Source: EX4484-217-1 sp964496035
Lineage (GTDB): Archaea; Thermoproteota; Thermoprotei_A; EX4484-217-1
Direction of reading: 5' to 3'
DNA length: 54,815 nucleotides
NCBI GenBank assembly: GCA_964496035.1
Contig: CAZBXI010000004.1
Span: forward strand, 1-54,815
Shown: positions 17,646 through 25,805 of the stretch, piece by piece
How positions within the stretch are numbered: the first letter of the stretch is position 1
How the letters are laid out: each line of letters begins with the position of its first letter
The notes under the pieces: generated by a model
Database searches by the model: none
Seen by the model: only the letters and a program-made list of their open reading frames with translations
What the model was told of the DNA's origin: nothing
Program-made: the position numbers and the translations under genes

Positions 17646-18815
17646 ATGAGCTTTGACAGGAGAAAGAAGATTGTAGTACTTTGTGTCGATAGAGATGCAG
17701 ATATTAGAGTATTGAATATAAAAACTCCAATAATAGGTTTTAATAATGTTCTGAAAGTAGCTACGGAATACGCTATAAAGAAACCTGAAGATGCAGATAC
17801 CAACGCGCTTTTTGCGGCATTGAATACCGCTAAAAGGCTTAAAGAGGAAGGATTCAATGTAGAAGTAGCCATAATAGCTGGAGACCCCGTGGACGACTTA
17901 AAAGCAGGAATAAGAATTAAAGAGGAAACTAAAGAGGTCCTAGATAAAACAGGTGCTTCTTCAGCAATAATCGTGAGTGATGGTGCCGACGATGAACTTA
18001 TAATACCTATAGTTAGTTCTCTTACACCAATAGAGTCTGTTAGGAGAGTTATTGTTGAGCAATCTCGTGGTGTAGAAGAAACTTACATCCTAATAGGTAG
18101 ATATTTGAGGAAAATAATTGAGGAACCAAGGTTTTCAAGAATATTTTTGGGAGTACCAGGTGTCATAATACTTGTTGCATCTATTTTTACTGCTATAGGT
18201 TTAATAGACAAAGTTATGCTAGCTGCTTTAGCTATAATTGGATTCACAATGATATATCGTGGTTTTTCACTAGATAGGAAAATTGAGGAATGGTGGGAAT
18301 CATCGCCAGTAATTTTCGTCTCAACAATATTAGCTATATTCTCATTGGTTTTAGGTACATCATACACACTATTAACTGTAGATTTAAACAAGGGAGTGCT
18401 AGCCTGGAGTAAAGCAGTATATGTTATAACCCCCTTCATAATAACTTCCATTGTTCTTCTCCTTGGAGGTAAAGCTATAGTCAAGGTTATTAGAAGAGAC
18501 ATTAAGGTTTGGCATGAAGCGGTAGGGTTCGTTTTCACAGTCTTACTATTCAAAATACTCAACATAACCGCGAAAATTCTTGAACAGGTAGCTTACACTA
18601 GCCCAAGTGAAATAATTAATCCCGTTTTATCATCAGGACTGTTCCTATGGCTTGGAGTAACCATTGGGGTTATTGGTCTTCTTACAGGCTTGTTTACAAT
18701 AATTGAAAAGAGCGTAAGAGAGGACATCCTAAGGAAGAAAGCTTTAGCTAGACTTAGAATTAGAGCTAAGCTGAAAAGGTTAAAAGCAGTTATGAAGATT
18801 AAAGAGAAAACCTAA
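17646..18815 (+). CDS. DUF373 family membrane protein
   Basis: A 389-residue archaeal membrane protein. The soluble N-terminal domain (1-160) looks like a Rossmann-type nucleotide fold (VVLCVDRDADI, AIIAGDP, IIVSDGADDE). Then come about six hydrophobic helices between residues 165 and 360 (for example IFLGVPGVIILVASIFTAIG) and a basic tail (RLRIRAKLKRLK). This layout matches DUF373, whose function is unknown. GAAGGA precedes the ATG, and a TATA-like TTTTAATAC lies at 17589-17597. Its stop overlaps the end of the convergent cis-prenyltransferase gene by four bases. Confidence 0.88.
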   Translation: MSFDRRKKIVVLCVDRDADIRVLNIKTPIIGFNNVLKVATEYAIKKPEDADTNALFAALNTAKRLKEEGFNVEVAIIAGDPVDDLKAGIRIKEETKEVLDKTGASSAIIVSDGADDELIIPIVSSLTPIESVRRVIVEQSRGVEETYILIGRYLRKIIEEPRFSRIFLGVPGVIILVASIFTAIGLIDKVMLAALAIIGFTMIYRGFSLDRKIEEWWESSPVIFVSTILAIFSLVLGTSYTLLTVDLNKGVLAWSKAVYVITPFIITSIVLLLGGKAIVKVIRRDIKVWHEAVGFVFTVLLFKILNITAKILEQVAYTSPSEIINPVLSSGLFLWLGVTIGVIGLLTGLFTIIEKSVREDILRKKALARLRIRAKLKRLKAVMKIKEKT

Positions 18816-19627
18816 GCACCAAATCTTCTTTCCCTTCTCTGATAGGATCTTATAGCTCTCCAAAAATCTATTCTCCTAAACGAAGGCCAATGAACATCGC
18901 AAAAGTAAAGTTCCGAGTAAGCTGATTGCCAAAGCAGAAAACCGCTCAATCTTTCCTCACCTGAGGTTCTTATTATTAGATCAGGTTCTGGATTAGGTAA
19001 ATCCCCAGTATACATGTACTTTGAAAGAATCTCTTCATCTATATCATCAGGTCTTACTTTACCTTCTAAGACATCTTTTACAAGTGACTTTACTGCATCA
19101 ACTATTTCCTCTCTACCACCGTAACCAACCGCTATGTATAAGTGTTTCTCGTTAAAATTCCTAGTTTTTCTCTCAAGCTGCTCTGCTAAATCCCTAATGT
19201 ATTTCGGAAGAAGCTCTTTCCTACCGATAACCTTAACCCTTACTTTCTTTTCAACTATTTCCTCAGAGTTTAATAGCATCTTAAGTCCTTCAGCTATTAA
19301 CTGGAATATGTGCTCTACTTCATCTTTAGATCTTTTTCTTAGGTTATCTATGGATAGAGCATATACCGTTAATGTTTTAATTCCTAAGTCTAAACACCAA
19401 TTAATAACCTCCTTCATTCTTTCATAGCCATATAAATGCCCTATTTTAGGGTCTAACCCTAGTTTCTTCGCCCATCTCCTATTTCCATCAGGAATGATAC
19501 CTACGTGCTTAGGTATTGGTCCATTCCTTATTTGTAGCCATAGCCATTTCTCGTATATTTTATAAACAGGTTTCAACAAGGTGTTCATTATGCTAAAAAA
19601 TCTAGGTGGTGGAAAGTTTTTTAACAT
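18812..19627 (-). CDS. uppS: cis-prenyltransferase (polyprenyl diphosphate synthase)
   Basis: Condenses isopentenyl diphosphate in cis to make the long polyprenyl carrier lipid for N-glycosylation and cell-surface glycans. The 271-residue protein has all family motifs: GIIPDGNRRWAKK with catalytic Asp, GHLYGYERM, YALSIDN, GYGGREEI, and PDLIIRTSGEERLSGFL. Start ATG 19627 adds a short hydrophobic leader; ATG 19588 (MNTLLKPVY) is an alternative. GAGGT lies only three bases from the first ATG, so the start is uncertain. It acts at the membrane face. Confidence 0.95.
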   Translation of the reverse strand: MLKNFPPPRFFSIMNTLLKPVYKIYEKWLWLQIRNGPIPKHVGIIPDGNRRWAKKLGLDPKIGHLYGYERMKEVINWCLDLGIKTLTVYALSIDNLRKRSKDEVEHIFQLIAEGLKMLLNSEEIVEKKVRVKVIGRKELLPKYIRDLAEQLERKTRNFNEKHLYIAVGYGGREEIVDAVKSLVKDVLEGKVRPDDIDEEILSKYMYTGDLPNPEPDLIIRTSGEERLSGFLLWQSAYSELYFCDVHWPSFRRIDFWRAIRSYQRRERRFGA

Positions 19628-19750
19628 TAAACCTCATACCCTCAATACTACCCAATATTCTACCTTGCAAGATATTCTAAAAGTAAAAGTTTATATTTCT
19701 CACTATCTGATAGAAATCCACCGTAATAGGAAAGCAGAGGACATTAAGCT

Positions 19751-20137
19751 ATGAGCTACTACCAAGGAAACGACTTTAAAAAACCTTCAGGTGGCAAGAA
19801 GAGACCATGGAGGAAAAAGAGAAAATATGAGTTAGGAGGCCCATTTACGGAAACTAAGCTTGCTGAAAAAGAAGTAAGAGTAGTGGAACGAGTATCTGGA
19901 GGAAACTATAAGGTAAAACTAAAATACGCTCATTACGCTAATGTTGTCGACCCTGAAACAGGTAAAGCACAAAAAGTAAGAATACTTAGAGTCTTAGAAA
20001 CCCCTGCTAACAGAGAGTATGCTAGAAGAAACATTATAGTGAAAGGAACTATAGTAGAAACGGAAATAGGTAAGGCAAGGATAACGTCAAGACCAGGCCA
20101 AGACGGCGTACTTAACGCAGTTCTAATAAAGGAGTAG
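19751..20137 (+). CDS. rps8e: 30S ribosomal protein eS8
   Basis: A 128-residue archaeal/eukaryotic ribosomal protein of the small subunit. The start MSYYQGNDFKKPSGGKKR, the basic KRKYELGGPFTETKL, and the central ETPANREYARRNIIVKGT segment match eS8. A TATA-like GTTTATATTT lies at 19690-19699 and GAGGA just before the ATG. It is followed by srp19 after 16 bases, which makes a translation/targeting pair. No anomalies are seen. Confidence 0.97.
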   Translation: MSYYQGNDFKKPSGGKKRPWRKKRKYELGGPFTETKLAEKEVRVVERVSGGNYKVKLKYAHYANVVDPETGKAQKVRILRVLETPANREYARRNIIVKGTIVETEIGKARITSRPGQDGVLNAVLIKE

Positions 20138-20153
20138 GAAAAGGGTTCGGTTT

Positions 20154-20456
20154 TTGTCTAGAAAGTATAAGGGAAAATACGTAGTAGTATGGTTATCAAA
20201 TATCGATTCTACGAAGACCCGAAGTAGGGGTAGAAAAATATCATTAAAAGATGCTGTAAAATCTCCTAAGCTTAAAGAGCTTATTGAGGCTGCCAAAGAA
20301 CTAGGAATATTTGTAGAAGTGGAGGAAAAGAAGTATCCTAAGAATTGGTGGCAGGAGAAAAACAGGATAATAGTTTTGAAGACGAAAAGAAAAATTGAAT
20401 TATTGAAAGAGTTGGCTTCTAAAATTAAAGAAATTAGAATAAGGAGAAGGCAGTAG
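20154..20456 (+). CDS. srp19: signal recognition particle 19 kDa protein
   Basis: Binds helices 6 and 8 of 7S RNA and helps load SRP54. The 100-residue protein shows VVWLSNIDSTKTRSRGRKIS and YPKNWWQEKNRIIV, both diagnostic. It starts at TTG 20154, the only start that gives the normal N-terminus (MSRKYKGKYVV). It lies downstream of eS8 on the same strand and is probably cotranscribed. SRP RNA itself is not in this window. Confidence 0.95.
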   Translation: MSRKYKGKYVVVWLSNIDSTKTRSRGRKISLKDAVKSPKLKELIEAAKELGIFVEVEEKKYPKNWWQEKNRIIVLKTKRKIELLKELASKIKEIRIRRRQ

Positions 20457-20506
20457 AAATAGCAGAATTTCTACTCCAATTATAATACTCAATTAAATAA
20501 TCATAG

Positions 20507-20600
20507 ATAATACCGTTTGAATTATTTAATAATTTGTTTAAAGTTTTCGCGAGGTATTATTGAGGCAAAGGTTTTAATTTCGGTATTACCCAAGTAATAC
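20507..20600. promoter_or_regulatory. gar1-tfb promoter with clustered GGTATTA half-sites and palindrome
   Basis: The gap before gar1 holds a TATA-like GTTTTAAT at 20571-20578. Four related half-sites surround it: ATAATACC at 20507-20514, GGTATTAT at 20553-20560, GGTATTAC at 20582-20589 and GTAATAC at 20594-20600. The last two form a perfect 7-bp inverted repeat with a CCAA spacer, covering the stretch between the TATA box and the expected transcription start. This placement is typical of an archaeal operator. The regulator is unknown. Confidence 0.5.
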
Positions 20601-20635
20601 TGATACAGCTATCACAGCTACGGGTAGTGTTATTC

Positions 20636-20899
20636 ATGAGATATTTAGGTACACCCGAACACATTGCGAAATCCGGTCATCTTATTGTGCGTATAAGAAG
20701 CAGAGAGGTGCCTCCTTTAGAATCACCGGTTTTAACAAGCTATATGAAAGTAATAGGTAAAATAATAGACATTATAGGGCCCGTAAATGAACCATATGCT
20801 GTAGTAAAACTCACTAAAACTCTTACTACAGAACGGTTACCTTCTCCCTTATATTATCAGCCAAAAAGACCTAGAAGAAAAGTTAGAAGGAGAAGGTGA
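20636..20899 (+). CDS. gar1: H/ACA RNP protein Gar1
   Basis: Gar1 is the H/ACA sRNP subunit that binds the Cbf5 catalytic domain and promotes substrate turnover in RNA-guided pseudouridylation. The 87-residue beta-barrel core (IGKIIDIIGPVNEPYAVVKL) is followed by a basic tail (KRPRRKVRRRR) without the eukaryotic glycine-arginine extensions. ATG 20636 is preferred; in-frame GTG 20627 would add three residues. Its stop TGA overlaps the ribosome binding site of tfb, so the two genes are translationally linked. Confidence 0.93.
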   Translation: MRYLGTPEHIAKSGHLIVRIRSREVPPLESPVLTSYMKVIGKIIDIIGPVNEPYAVVKLTKTLTTERLPSPLYYQPKRPRRKVRRRR

Positions 20900-20906
20900 G
20901 ATTACG

Positions 20907-21809
20907 ATATATACTTGTCCTTCTTGTGGATCAACAAACTTAGTATACTTTCCTGAACGAGGGGAAATAGTCTGTGCTGAGTGTGGCGTTGTAGTAGAAG
21001 ATAAGATGATAGATAAGAGACCCGAATGGAGAGCCTTCACTCATGAACAGCTTTTGAAACGAAAAAGAACAGGGCCGCCAGGTACGTATTCTATACACGA
21101 TAAAGGATTAACAACAACTATTGATTCAAGCAGTAGAGATTATCAGGGTAGGCGGCTTTCTTTAAGAGAGAAAATTAGAATGAAAAGGCTTATAATCTGT
21201 CAAAAGCGTATGAGAGCAGCTAATGCTGAGGAAAAGAAGCTTATAGAAATTCTCTCAAGACTGAACCATTTAACTTCAACTCTTCAACTACCGGCAACGG
21301 TTAATGAAACAGCCGCAATAATTCTTAGAAAAGCAGTCAAAGCAAAGATGATTAGGGGGAGAATTTACGATGATTACATTGCGGCAGCTATATATTTAGC
21401 CTGTAGAAAGTTAAGGATTTCACGTACACTAGATGAAATAGCGAAGAGCATTAATGTCCCGAGAAAGAAGCTTGCGCAACAATACCGTAAACTAATAACA
21501 TTGCTAAGAAAAAGACCACCACCTTCAAACCCAATAAGCTACATACCTAAACTCCTAAACATGCTAAACTTACCAGCATATGTTCAGACGAAAGCAGCCG
21601 AAATACTATCTTTAGCTAGGGAGAAGGGAATAACTAGTGGTAAAGGACCCATGGGCTTAGCCGCAGCTGCAATATACATTGCAAGCGTGCTTATGGATGA
21701 AAAGAAAACTCAAAAAGAAGTAGCTGATGCAGCTGGAATAACAGAAGTAACTGTCAGAAATAGGTACAAAGAGCTCATAGATGCTTTAGATTTTGAAGTA
21801 AGAATATAG
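20907..21809 (+). CDS. tfb: transcription initiation factor TFB, apparent ATA start
   Basis: The archaeal TFIIB homolog recruits RNA polymerase to TBP-bound promoters. The zinc ribbon is encoded at 20907-21005 (CPSC at residues 4-7, CAEC at 23-26), then the B-reader/linker and two cyclin folds (about 105-300) with a C-terminal HTH. No ATG, GTG or TTG lies in frame between the preceding 80 bases and the ribbon; the first is ATG 21006, which would remove the ribbon. AGGTGA at 20894-20899 sits seven bases before ATA 20907, giving a 300-residue protein of normal length. A non-canonical start or a point change is therefore inferred; ATT 20901 is the other option. Confidence 0.9.
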   Translation: MYTCPSCGSTNLVYFPERGEIVCAECGVVVEDKMIDKRPEWRAFTHEQLLKRKRTGPPGTYSIHDKGLTTTIDSSSRDYQGRRLSLREKIRMKRLIICQKRMRAANAEEKKLIEILSRLNHLTSTLQLPATVNETAAIILRKAVKAKMIRGRIYDDYIAAAIYLACRKLRISRTLDEIAKSINVPRKKLAQQYRKLITLLRKRPPPSNPISYIPKLLNMLNLPAYVQTKAAEILSLAREKGITSGKGPMGLAAAAIYIASVLMDEKKTQKEVADAAGITEVTVRNRYKELIDALDFEVRI

Positions 21810-21951
21810 TAAACTCTATAGTTTTTCTTTTCTTTTCTCCTAGCAAAACTAAATACTTGTTTTTCCAAATATAATCTGGGAAAAGTACAGTATTGTCACT
21901 GAAGATGACGATAGGTTAAAGAGGCGGTATTGAAAGGAGGTTTAAACTTCA

Positions 21952-22338
21952 ATGCCTACAACACCACTATCACCGTTGGAGCAAAAGGCCTATAATCTGA
22001 TAAAGAGATCGGGAAGAAAGGGTATACTCCAAAGTGAGCTATGGCATAGGCTAGGAATAGATAGTAGAGAAGGTTCACGAATAGCCTTAAAACTATTAAA
22101 AAGAGGTCTTATTGAAAGAGAACCTGTAACACATAATGGGAAAAGAACCTACAGACTTTACATTAAGAGAGTAAGAGAGGCTGCAGAAAAAATTAAGCTG
22201 GATGGAATAATAGAAATACCGTGTTTTACATGTCCTCTATATAGTAAGTGCTCTAGCGGTAGTTACATTAATCCATCAACATGTAGTAAGCTTACAGAAT
22301 GGATTATTCAGAGTATTTTATCGCGGAAAAAGCGCTAG
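21952..22338 (+). CDS. tfeB: TFE-beta, transcription factor E beta subunit
   Basis: A 128-residue homolog of RPC39/TFE-beta, partner of TFE-alpha in promoter opening. The N-terminal winged helix (about 8-72; GILQSELWHRLGIDSREGSR) is followed by four cysteines C91, C94, C100 and C111 (CX2CX5CX10C), the pattern of the iron-sulfur cluster found in crenarchaeal TFE-beta. A strong AAAGGAGG lies about ten bases upstream of the ATG. It lies close after tfb on the same strand, a coherent initiation-factor neighbourhood. The stop overlaps the convergent trm1 by four bases. Confidence 0.85.
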   Translation: MPTTPLSPLEQKAYNLIKRSGRKGILQSELWHRLGIDSREGSRIALKLLKRGLIEREPVTHNGKRTYRLYIKRVREAAEKIKLDGIIEIPCFTCPLYSKCSSGSYINPSTCSKLTEWIIQSILSRKKR

Positions 22339-23519
22339 GAGGAAAGCCTTCTAAAACACTCATAAACTACCTCTAAAGGAGCGTCTGTCTTAAATCCTTT
22401 AGGATCACAGTGTACCCTTACTGCTTTATACCCATTTGAAACTAAGCATTCAATAAGCGAATTCAGTGGCGGAATAGATTTCTTTAAAATCTTACCCAGC
22501 ATGTCAACATTATAGTATAAGGGAGGCATGCTTAACTCCGCATTCAACATTTGAAGAAGCTTAGTTAGTTCCTTATACCTCAAATACTCTCTTTCCATTA
22601 CAACCTTACTTACTTTGCTTAGAAACTCCTTCTCGCAAATATTTCCACACCATATAGGTCCTGCGATAACATAATGTTTATCGTGAGGTATGTTAAATAG
22701 TTCAGATAAATCCTTGACAATAAAGTATTCTCCACTACGCTTGTTAAAGACAACATAGCCTAGTTTTTTCAAAGATTCATCCGCTTTCCTAGCTCCCTTC
22801 ATCAAAACAACATATGCTCTAACATAGTACTTATCGTAATAGCTTAGTTTAACATCAACCCCTAGTTCTTGTGATGCTGCTCTTAGAACTATAGATGCTA
22901 GCATTATCCTTATCGCTAATTCTTTAGAGAAATAAGCCTTGACTGGTTTTGAGAAATACTTTCTGATGCAGGCGTTTGCATATTTACCTTCAAGAACCGC
23001 AGTATCTGTAGCCGTTATTCCTAACATGCCTCCTATTTTTATTGAAGCTAACGCTGAGTCCATAAACTCTATAGGTGAGCCGAAAGGGTCGATGTCTATG
23101 TAGTCGAAAATTTCGCCAGCAAATTTATGGTATCTAAGCATTAGGTTAGCATCTAAATTTTCAGCCTCGACTCTGTTCTTTACGTTGTTTAGCTCTATAT
23201 TCTTAACCATGAACTCGTATGCTATGGGGTTTTTGTCGTTAATATAGACCTTGCTTATATTGTTTATTTCTACTGCGAAACGTATTCCTCTAACACCGGT
23301 ACCGGCCAAAATATCTGCTATAAGAACTGGTTTTCTACTTTTAGAGAAAGCCTCAACAACAGCTACAGATAAATCCCTATTAAGCTTCATTTGCGGATTA
23401 TAGAACACTGGAGCCCATGTAGGCTCGTAAATACCGTTTTCTCTTAGATATTTCGAAAAATCAGGTACTATTAGCTTAACTAAGCCTTCCTGAATTACTT
23501 GTATGGGTATTTTTTCCAT
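22335..23519 (-). CDS. trm1: tRNA (guanine26-N2)-dimethyltransferase
   Basis: Forms m2,2G at position 26 of tRNA. The 394-residue protein shows ADILAGTGVRGIRFA (SAM-binding), the acidic NDKNPIAYEF, and the catalytic DIDPFGSP motif of Trm1, followed by ATDTAVLEGKY. The C-terminal third (Zn-free in archaea) contains the tRNA-binding extension. Its start lies 44 bases inside the end of the THEP1 gene, an unusually long overlap but in frame with a normal N-terminus (MEKIPIQVIQEG). The two are cotranscribed. Confidence 0.95.
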   Translation of the reverse strand: MEKIPIQVIQEGLVKLIVPDFSKYLRENGIYEPTWAPVFYNPQMKLNRDLSVAVVEAFSKSRKPVLIADILAGTGVRGIRFAVEINNISKVYINDKNPIAYEFMVKNIELNNVKNRVEAENLDANLMLRYHKFAGEIFDYIDIDPFGSPIEFMDSALASIKIGGMLGITATDTAVLEGKYANACIRKYFSKPVKAYFSKELAIRIMLASIVLRAASQELGVDVKLSYYDKYYVRAYVVLMKGARKADESLKKLGYVVFNKRSGEYFIVKDLSELFNIPHDKHYVIAGPIWCGNICEKEFLSKVSKVVMEREYLRYKELTKLLQMLNAELSMPPLYYNVDMLGKILKKSIPPLNSLIECLVSNGYKAVRVHCDPKGFKTDAPLEVVYECFRRLSS

Positions 23520-24072
23520 AGCCTAATATCCCGTATTTTTCTTCCGTATTTGATAATATCTTGTCTGCTATTATTTTAGGCAGTTTATCCCTATTTGCAA
23601 ATGTTACTTCAAATTTAATATAGTTTCTAAGTATGCTAATGATTTCATAGTCTCTTAGCCTATAATGAACTACGGCTATAACATGCTTATTGGATTTTAA
23701 TGCATTCACTATTTCTTTACGTAACTCATTAACTTTAAGCTCCATAGGTCCTACTTCATCTATAACTATTACATCAGCGTAATTTATAGCATCTCTCAAC
23801 GCTTTTACACCAATAGAAATAGCGTCGTCGACTATTACTGTATACTTGCCTATTCTAGGGCCGGGTATTCTTATATTCTTTTTAGCTAACCATCCTTCTT
23901 TATTGCTCAATAAATCTACTATTTTAAATCCTATTCTGTAACCATATGTGCCTCGTACTTCGGGGCAGAATATTCCTCCTATTTTTAAGCCGTGTTTTTT
24001 CAGAATATCTATTGCTCTAAATACAACAGTTGATTTCCCTATTCCAGGTCTTCCTGTTACATAGATTTTCAA
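23476..24072 (-). CDS. THEP1-type nucleoside-triphosphatase
   Basis: A 198-residue P-loop NTPase of the THEP1 family (homologs in Aquifex and humans hydrolyse ATP/GTP slowly). Walker A GRPGIGKST is at 7-15, GGIFCPEVRG at about 32-41 is a family signature, and Walker B is VIVIDEVGPMEL. The cellular role is unknown; a nucleic-acid or nucleotide-pool function has been suggested. It lies between an HTH regulator and trm1 and overlaps trm1 by 44 bases. Confidence 0.9.
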   Translation of the reverse strand: MKIYVTGRPGIGKSTVVFRAIDILKKHGLKIGGIFCPEVRGTYGYRIGFKIVDLLSNKEGWLAKKNIRIPGPRIGKYTVIVDDAISIGVKALRDAINYADVIVIDEVGPMELKVNELRKEIVNALKSNKHVIAVVHYRLRDYEIISILRNYIKFEVTFANRDKLPKIIADKILSNTEEKYGILGYGKNTHTSNSGRLS

Positions 24073-24084
24073 AATGCATCACTG

Positions 24085-24978
24085 TTAGCTATAGAAGTCT
24101 GATAGGTATTTCATTATGTTCTTTAAATCGTCTATAATTAATGACCTTATATCCAGCGTTTTCGAAACTACTTCAGCGGCTTCTATTTTTGCTTCAAGAG
24201 CTCTTTGTGAGATATTTAGCTCTTTAAGTGTTATTGCGAACTTACCTTTATCATTTCTTCTAGCAGCTATGTCTATTGGCGTTCTCTCAGTAACAGCTGT
24301 AAGAAAGCCTAGTTTTTTAAGTTTCAAAACTATCTCTCTAAATTTTGCTTTAAGTCTTTGAGTTTCTAGTGTTTTCTCTTTTTCTGCGCCTATCCTTCTT
24401 ATATTTATGGGGATAAGTATGTCTTCACCGAAAATCTCTATTAATCTTAGTGCTGTTGTAAAGCTTAAGCTCATGCTTCTTCTCTCGTACTCATAAACAG
24501 CTTTTCTTGAAACACCAAGCAACTGAGCTAGATCGCCTAATGACATCTCTCTTTCTTCTCTTTTCTTTCTAAGTTTTTCACCGTCTACTTTAACGTAATA
24601 TCCTCCTCTACCAGCATAAACGTACACTTCGCCACTATCTATGAATTCTCTTAACGTTTCAGGAGTCATTGCAGGTACGTTGTACCGTTCATAAACTACG
24701 TAATCTTTTAGCTTTTTCTTTCTCGTTTTCTTGCTAACAATTATCCCTGCTGCATCAAATATTTTGGATAATGCTGCTAGCTCGGAAAGCTCTTTGGAAC
24801 CTACGCTGTCTATTTCGAAGGAAACTTTCATAACGAATTTTTCATTGCTTCTTCTAGCTACTATGTCTAATGATCTTCTTTCGTAGGTAGGGTATTCTAC
24901 GCAACCTACTTTAAATCCTCTACTTCTCAGAGTATCTACGACTTCTTCAACCAGTTCCTGGTTTTCTGCTATTTGCAT
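24085..24978 (-). CDS. archaeal HTH (XRE-like) transcription regulator
   Basis: A 297-residue regulator. The N-terminal and C-terminal parts are two related nuclease-like or sensor modules: TYERRSLDIVARR near residue 42 and RTPIDIAARRNDKG near 230 repeat the same pattern. Between them lies a cro/C1-type HTH (LRKKREEREMSLGDLAQLLG then VSRKAVYEYERR, about 135-170). ATG 24978 is preferred over TTG 25011 because AAAGGG precedes it at a suitable distance. Conserved single-copy archaeal families with this layout exist; the target genes are unknown. Confidence 0.8.
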   Translation of the reverse strand: MQIAENQELVEEVVDTLRSRGFKVGCVEYPTYERRSLDIVARRSNEKFVMKVSFEIDSVGSKELSELAALSKIFDAAGIIVSKKTRKKKLKDYVVYERYNVPAMTPETLREFIDSGEVYVYAGRGGYYVKVDGEKLRKKREEREMSLGDLAQLLGVSRKAVYEYERRSMSLSFTTALRLIEIFGEDILIPINIRRIGAEKEKTLETQRLKAKFREIVLKLKKLGFLTAVTERTPIDIAARRNDKGKFAITLKELNISQRALEAKIEAAEVVSKTLDIRSLIIDDLKNIMKYLSDFYS

Positions 24979-25062
24979 AGTACTGCCCTTTCTACGTAGA
25001 GCAGTTTCCAAATCTGTAATGATTTATTACAAGGTTTAAAATTTTATGTGAGAAAAACGTGT

Positions 25063-25770
25063 TTAGCTTTTAGGTTTAAATACTGCAAGCACCATTGCAT
25101 GATCCTTATCATAAGGCTCTAAATGAACAACGTCTAGTATCTTAAACCCTCTGTTCTTTAGTGTATCTATTTCTCTCTTGTAAACTTCTGAGGGCTCCGC
25201 TGTAACGTCTATGCTTCTAGCTTTAATCGCTAATAGTAGGTATCCTCCTTCTTTAAGGAAATAATCTGCGTTATCTGCGACTAGTTTTGCTTGTTCTGGC
25301 TGTGCAACGTCAGAATATATTACATCAACTTCTTCAACAATGTTCCTGTACGTATGCGGTAGTCTTGCGTCCGCTAATATTGGGTACAGGTTCCTTCTTA
25401 TTTCAGCTAACGTTACAAATTCTCTCATGACTCTGTAGGCGAATTCTACACCGTAAAGTTTACCTTCTAAACCTATAATGTCTGAGACGTGGCTTGCCGT
25501 GGTTCCGGTTGCTACGCCAAGGTATAGTACTTTAGTTCCTTTTTTCAAAGGAACATCGGATATGCCTTTTAGTATTGCTGCTCCAAGTTTACTACGATAG
25601 GGGTTCCATTCCCTATATTCAACGCCTTCTATTTTGAATAGTCGTTCGCCGTAAACTCTTCTTCCAGGTGTTAAGTTTCTCGTAGCTATTTTTAATGAGC
25701 CATCTTCGAGTTCAACTATGTATACTCCTTCGAATTTCTCATGAGGTTTTACGCTTACAGGCTGACTCAC
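25063..25770 (-). CDS. flpA: fibrillarin, C/D sRNP 2'-O-methyltransferase
   Basis: The catalytic subunit of the C/D-box sRNP, methylating ribose 2'-OH of rRNA and tRNA at guide-specified sites with SAM. The 235-residue archaeal form lacks the eukaryotic GAR domain. Motifs: VLYLGVATGTTASHVSD (SAM loop, about 80-96), YGVEFAYRVMRE, VDVIYSDVAQPEQA and LLAIKARSID with the catalytic lysine. It is paired with nop5 upstream, 35 bases away. Three candidate C/D guide RNAs are encoded elsewhere in this window. Confidence 0.97.
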   Translation of the reverse strand: MSQPVSVKPHEKFEGVYIVELEDGSLKIATRNLTPGRRVYGERLFKIEGVEYREWNPYRSKLGAAILKGISDVPLKKGTKVLYLGVATGTTASHVSDIIGLEGKLYGVEFAYRVMREFVTLAEIRRNLYPILADARLPHTYRNIVEEVDVIYSDVAQPEQAKLVADNADYFLKEGGYLLLAIKARSIDVTAEPSEVYKREIDTLKNRGFKILDVVHLEPYDKDHAMVLAVFKPKS

Positions 25771-25805
25771 AGGTTTTCACCTAAAGTTCTTCTTACATGT
25801 TTACC

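Noticed and set aside
19600..19616. Additional TGGTGGAAA copy near the cis-prenyltransferase start, like the eL15 repeat
   Set aside because: A single copy within or beside coding sequence, with no partner arm; probably chance.
21895..21950. ATGACGA at about 21905 resembling a C box, in the gap before TFE-beta
   Set aside because: No D box (CTGA) at the right distance downstream and no C' box, so it is not a supported C/D RNA.
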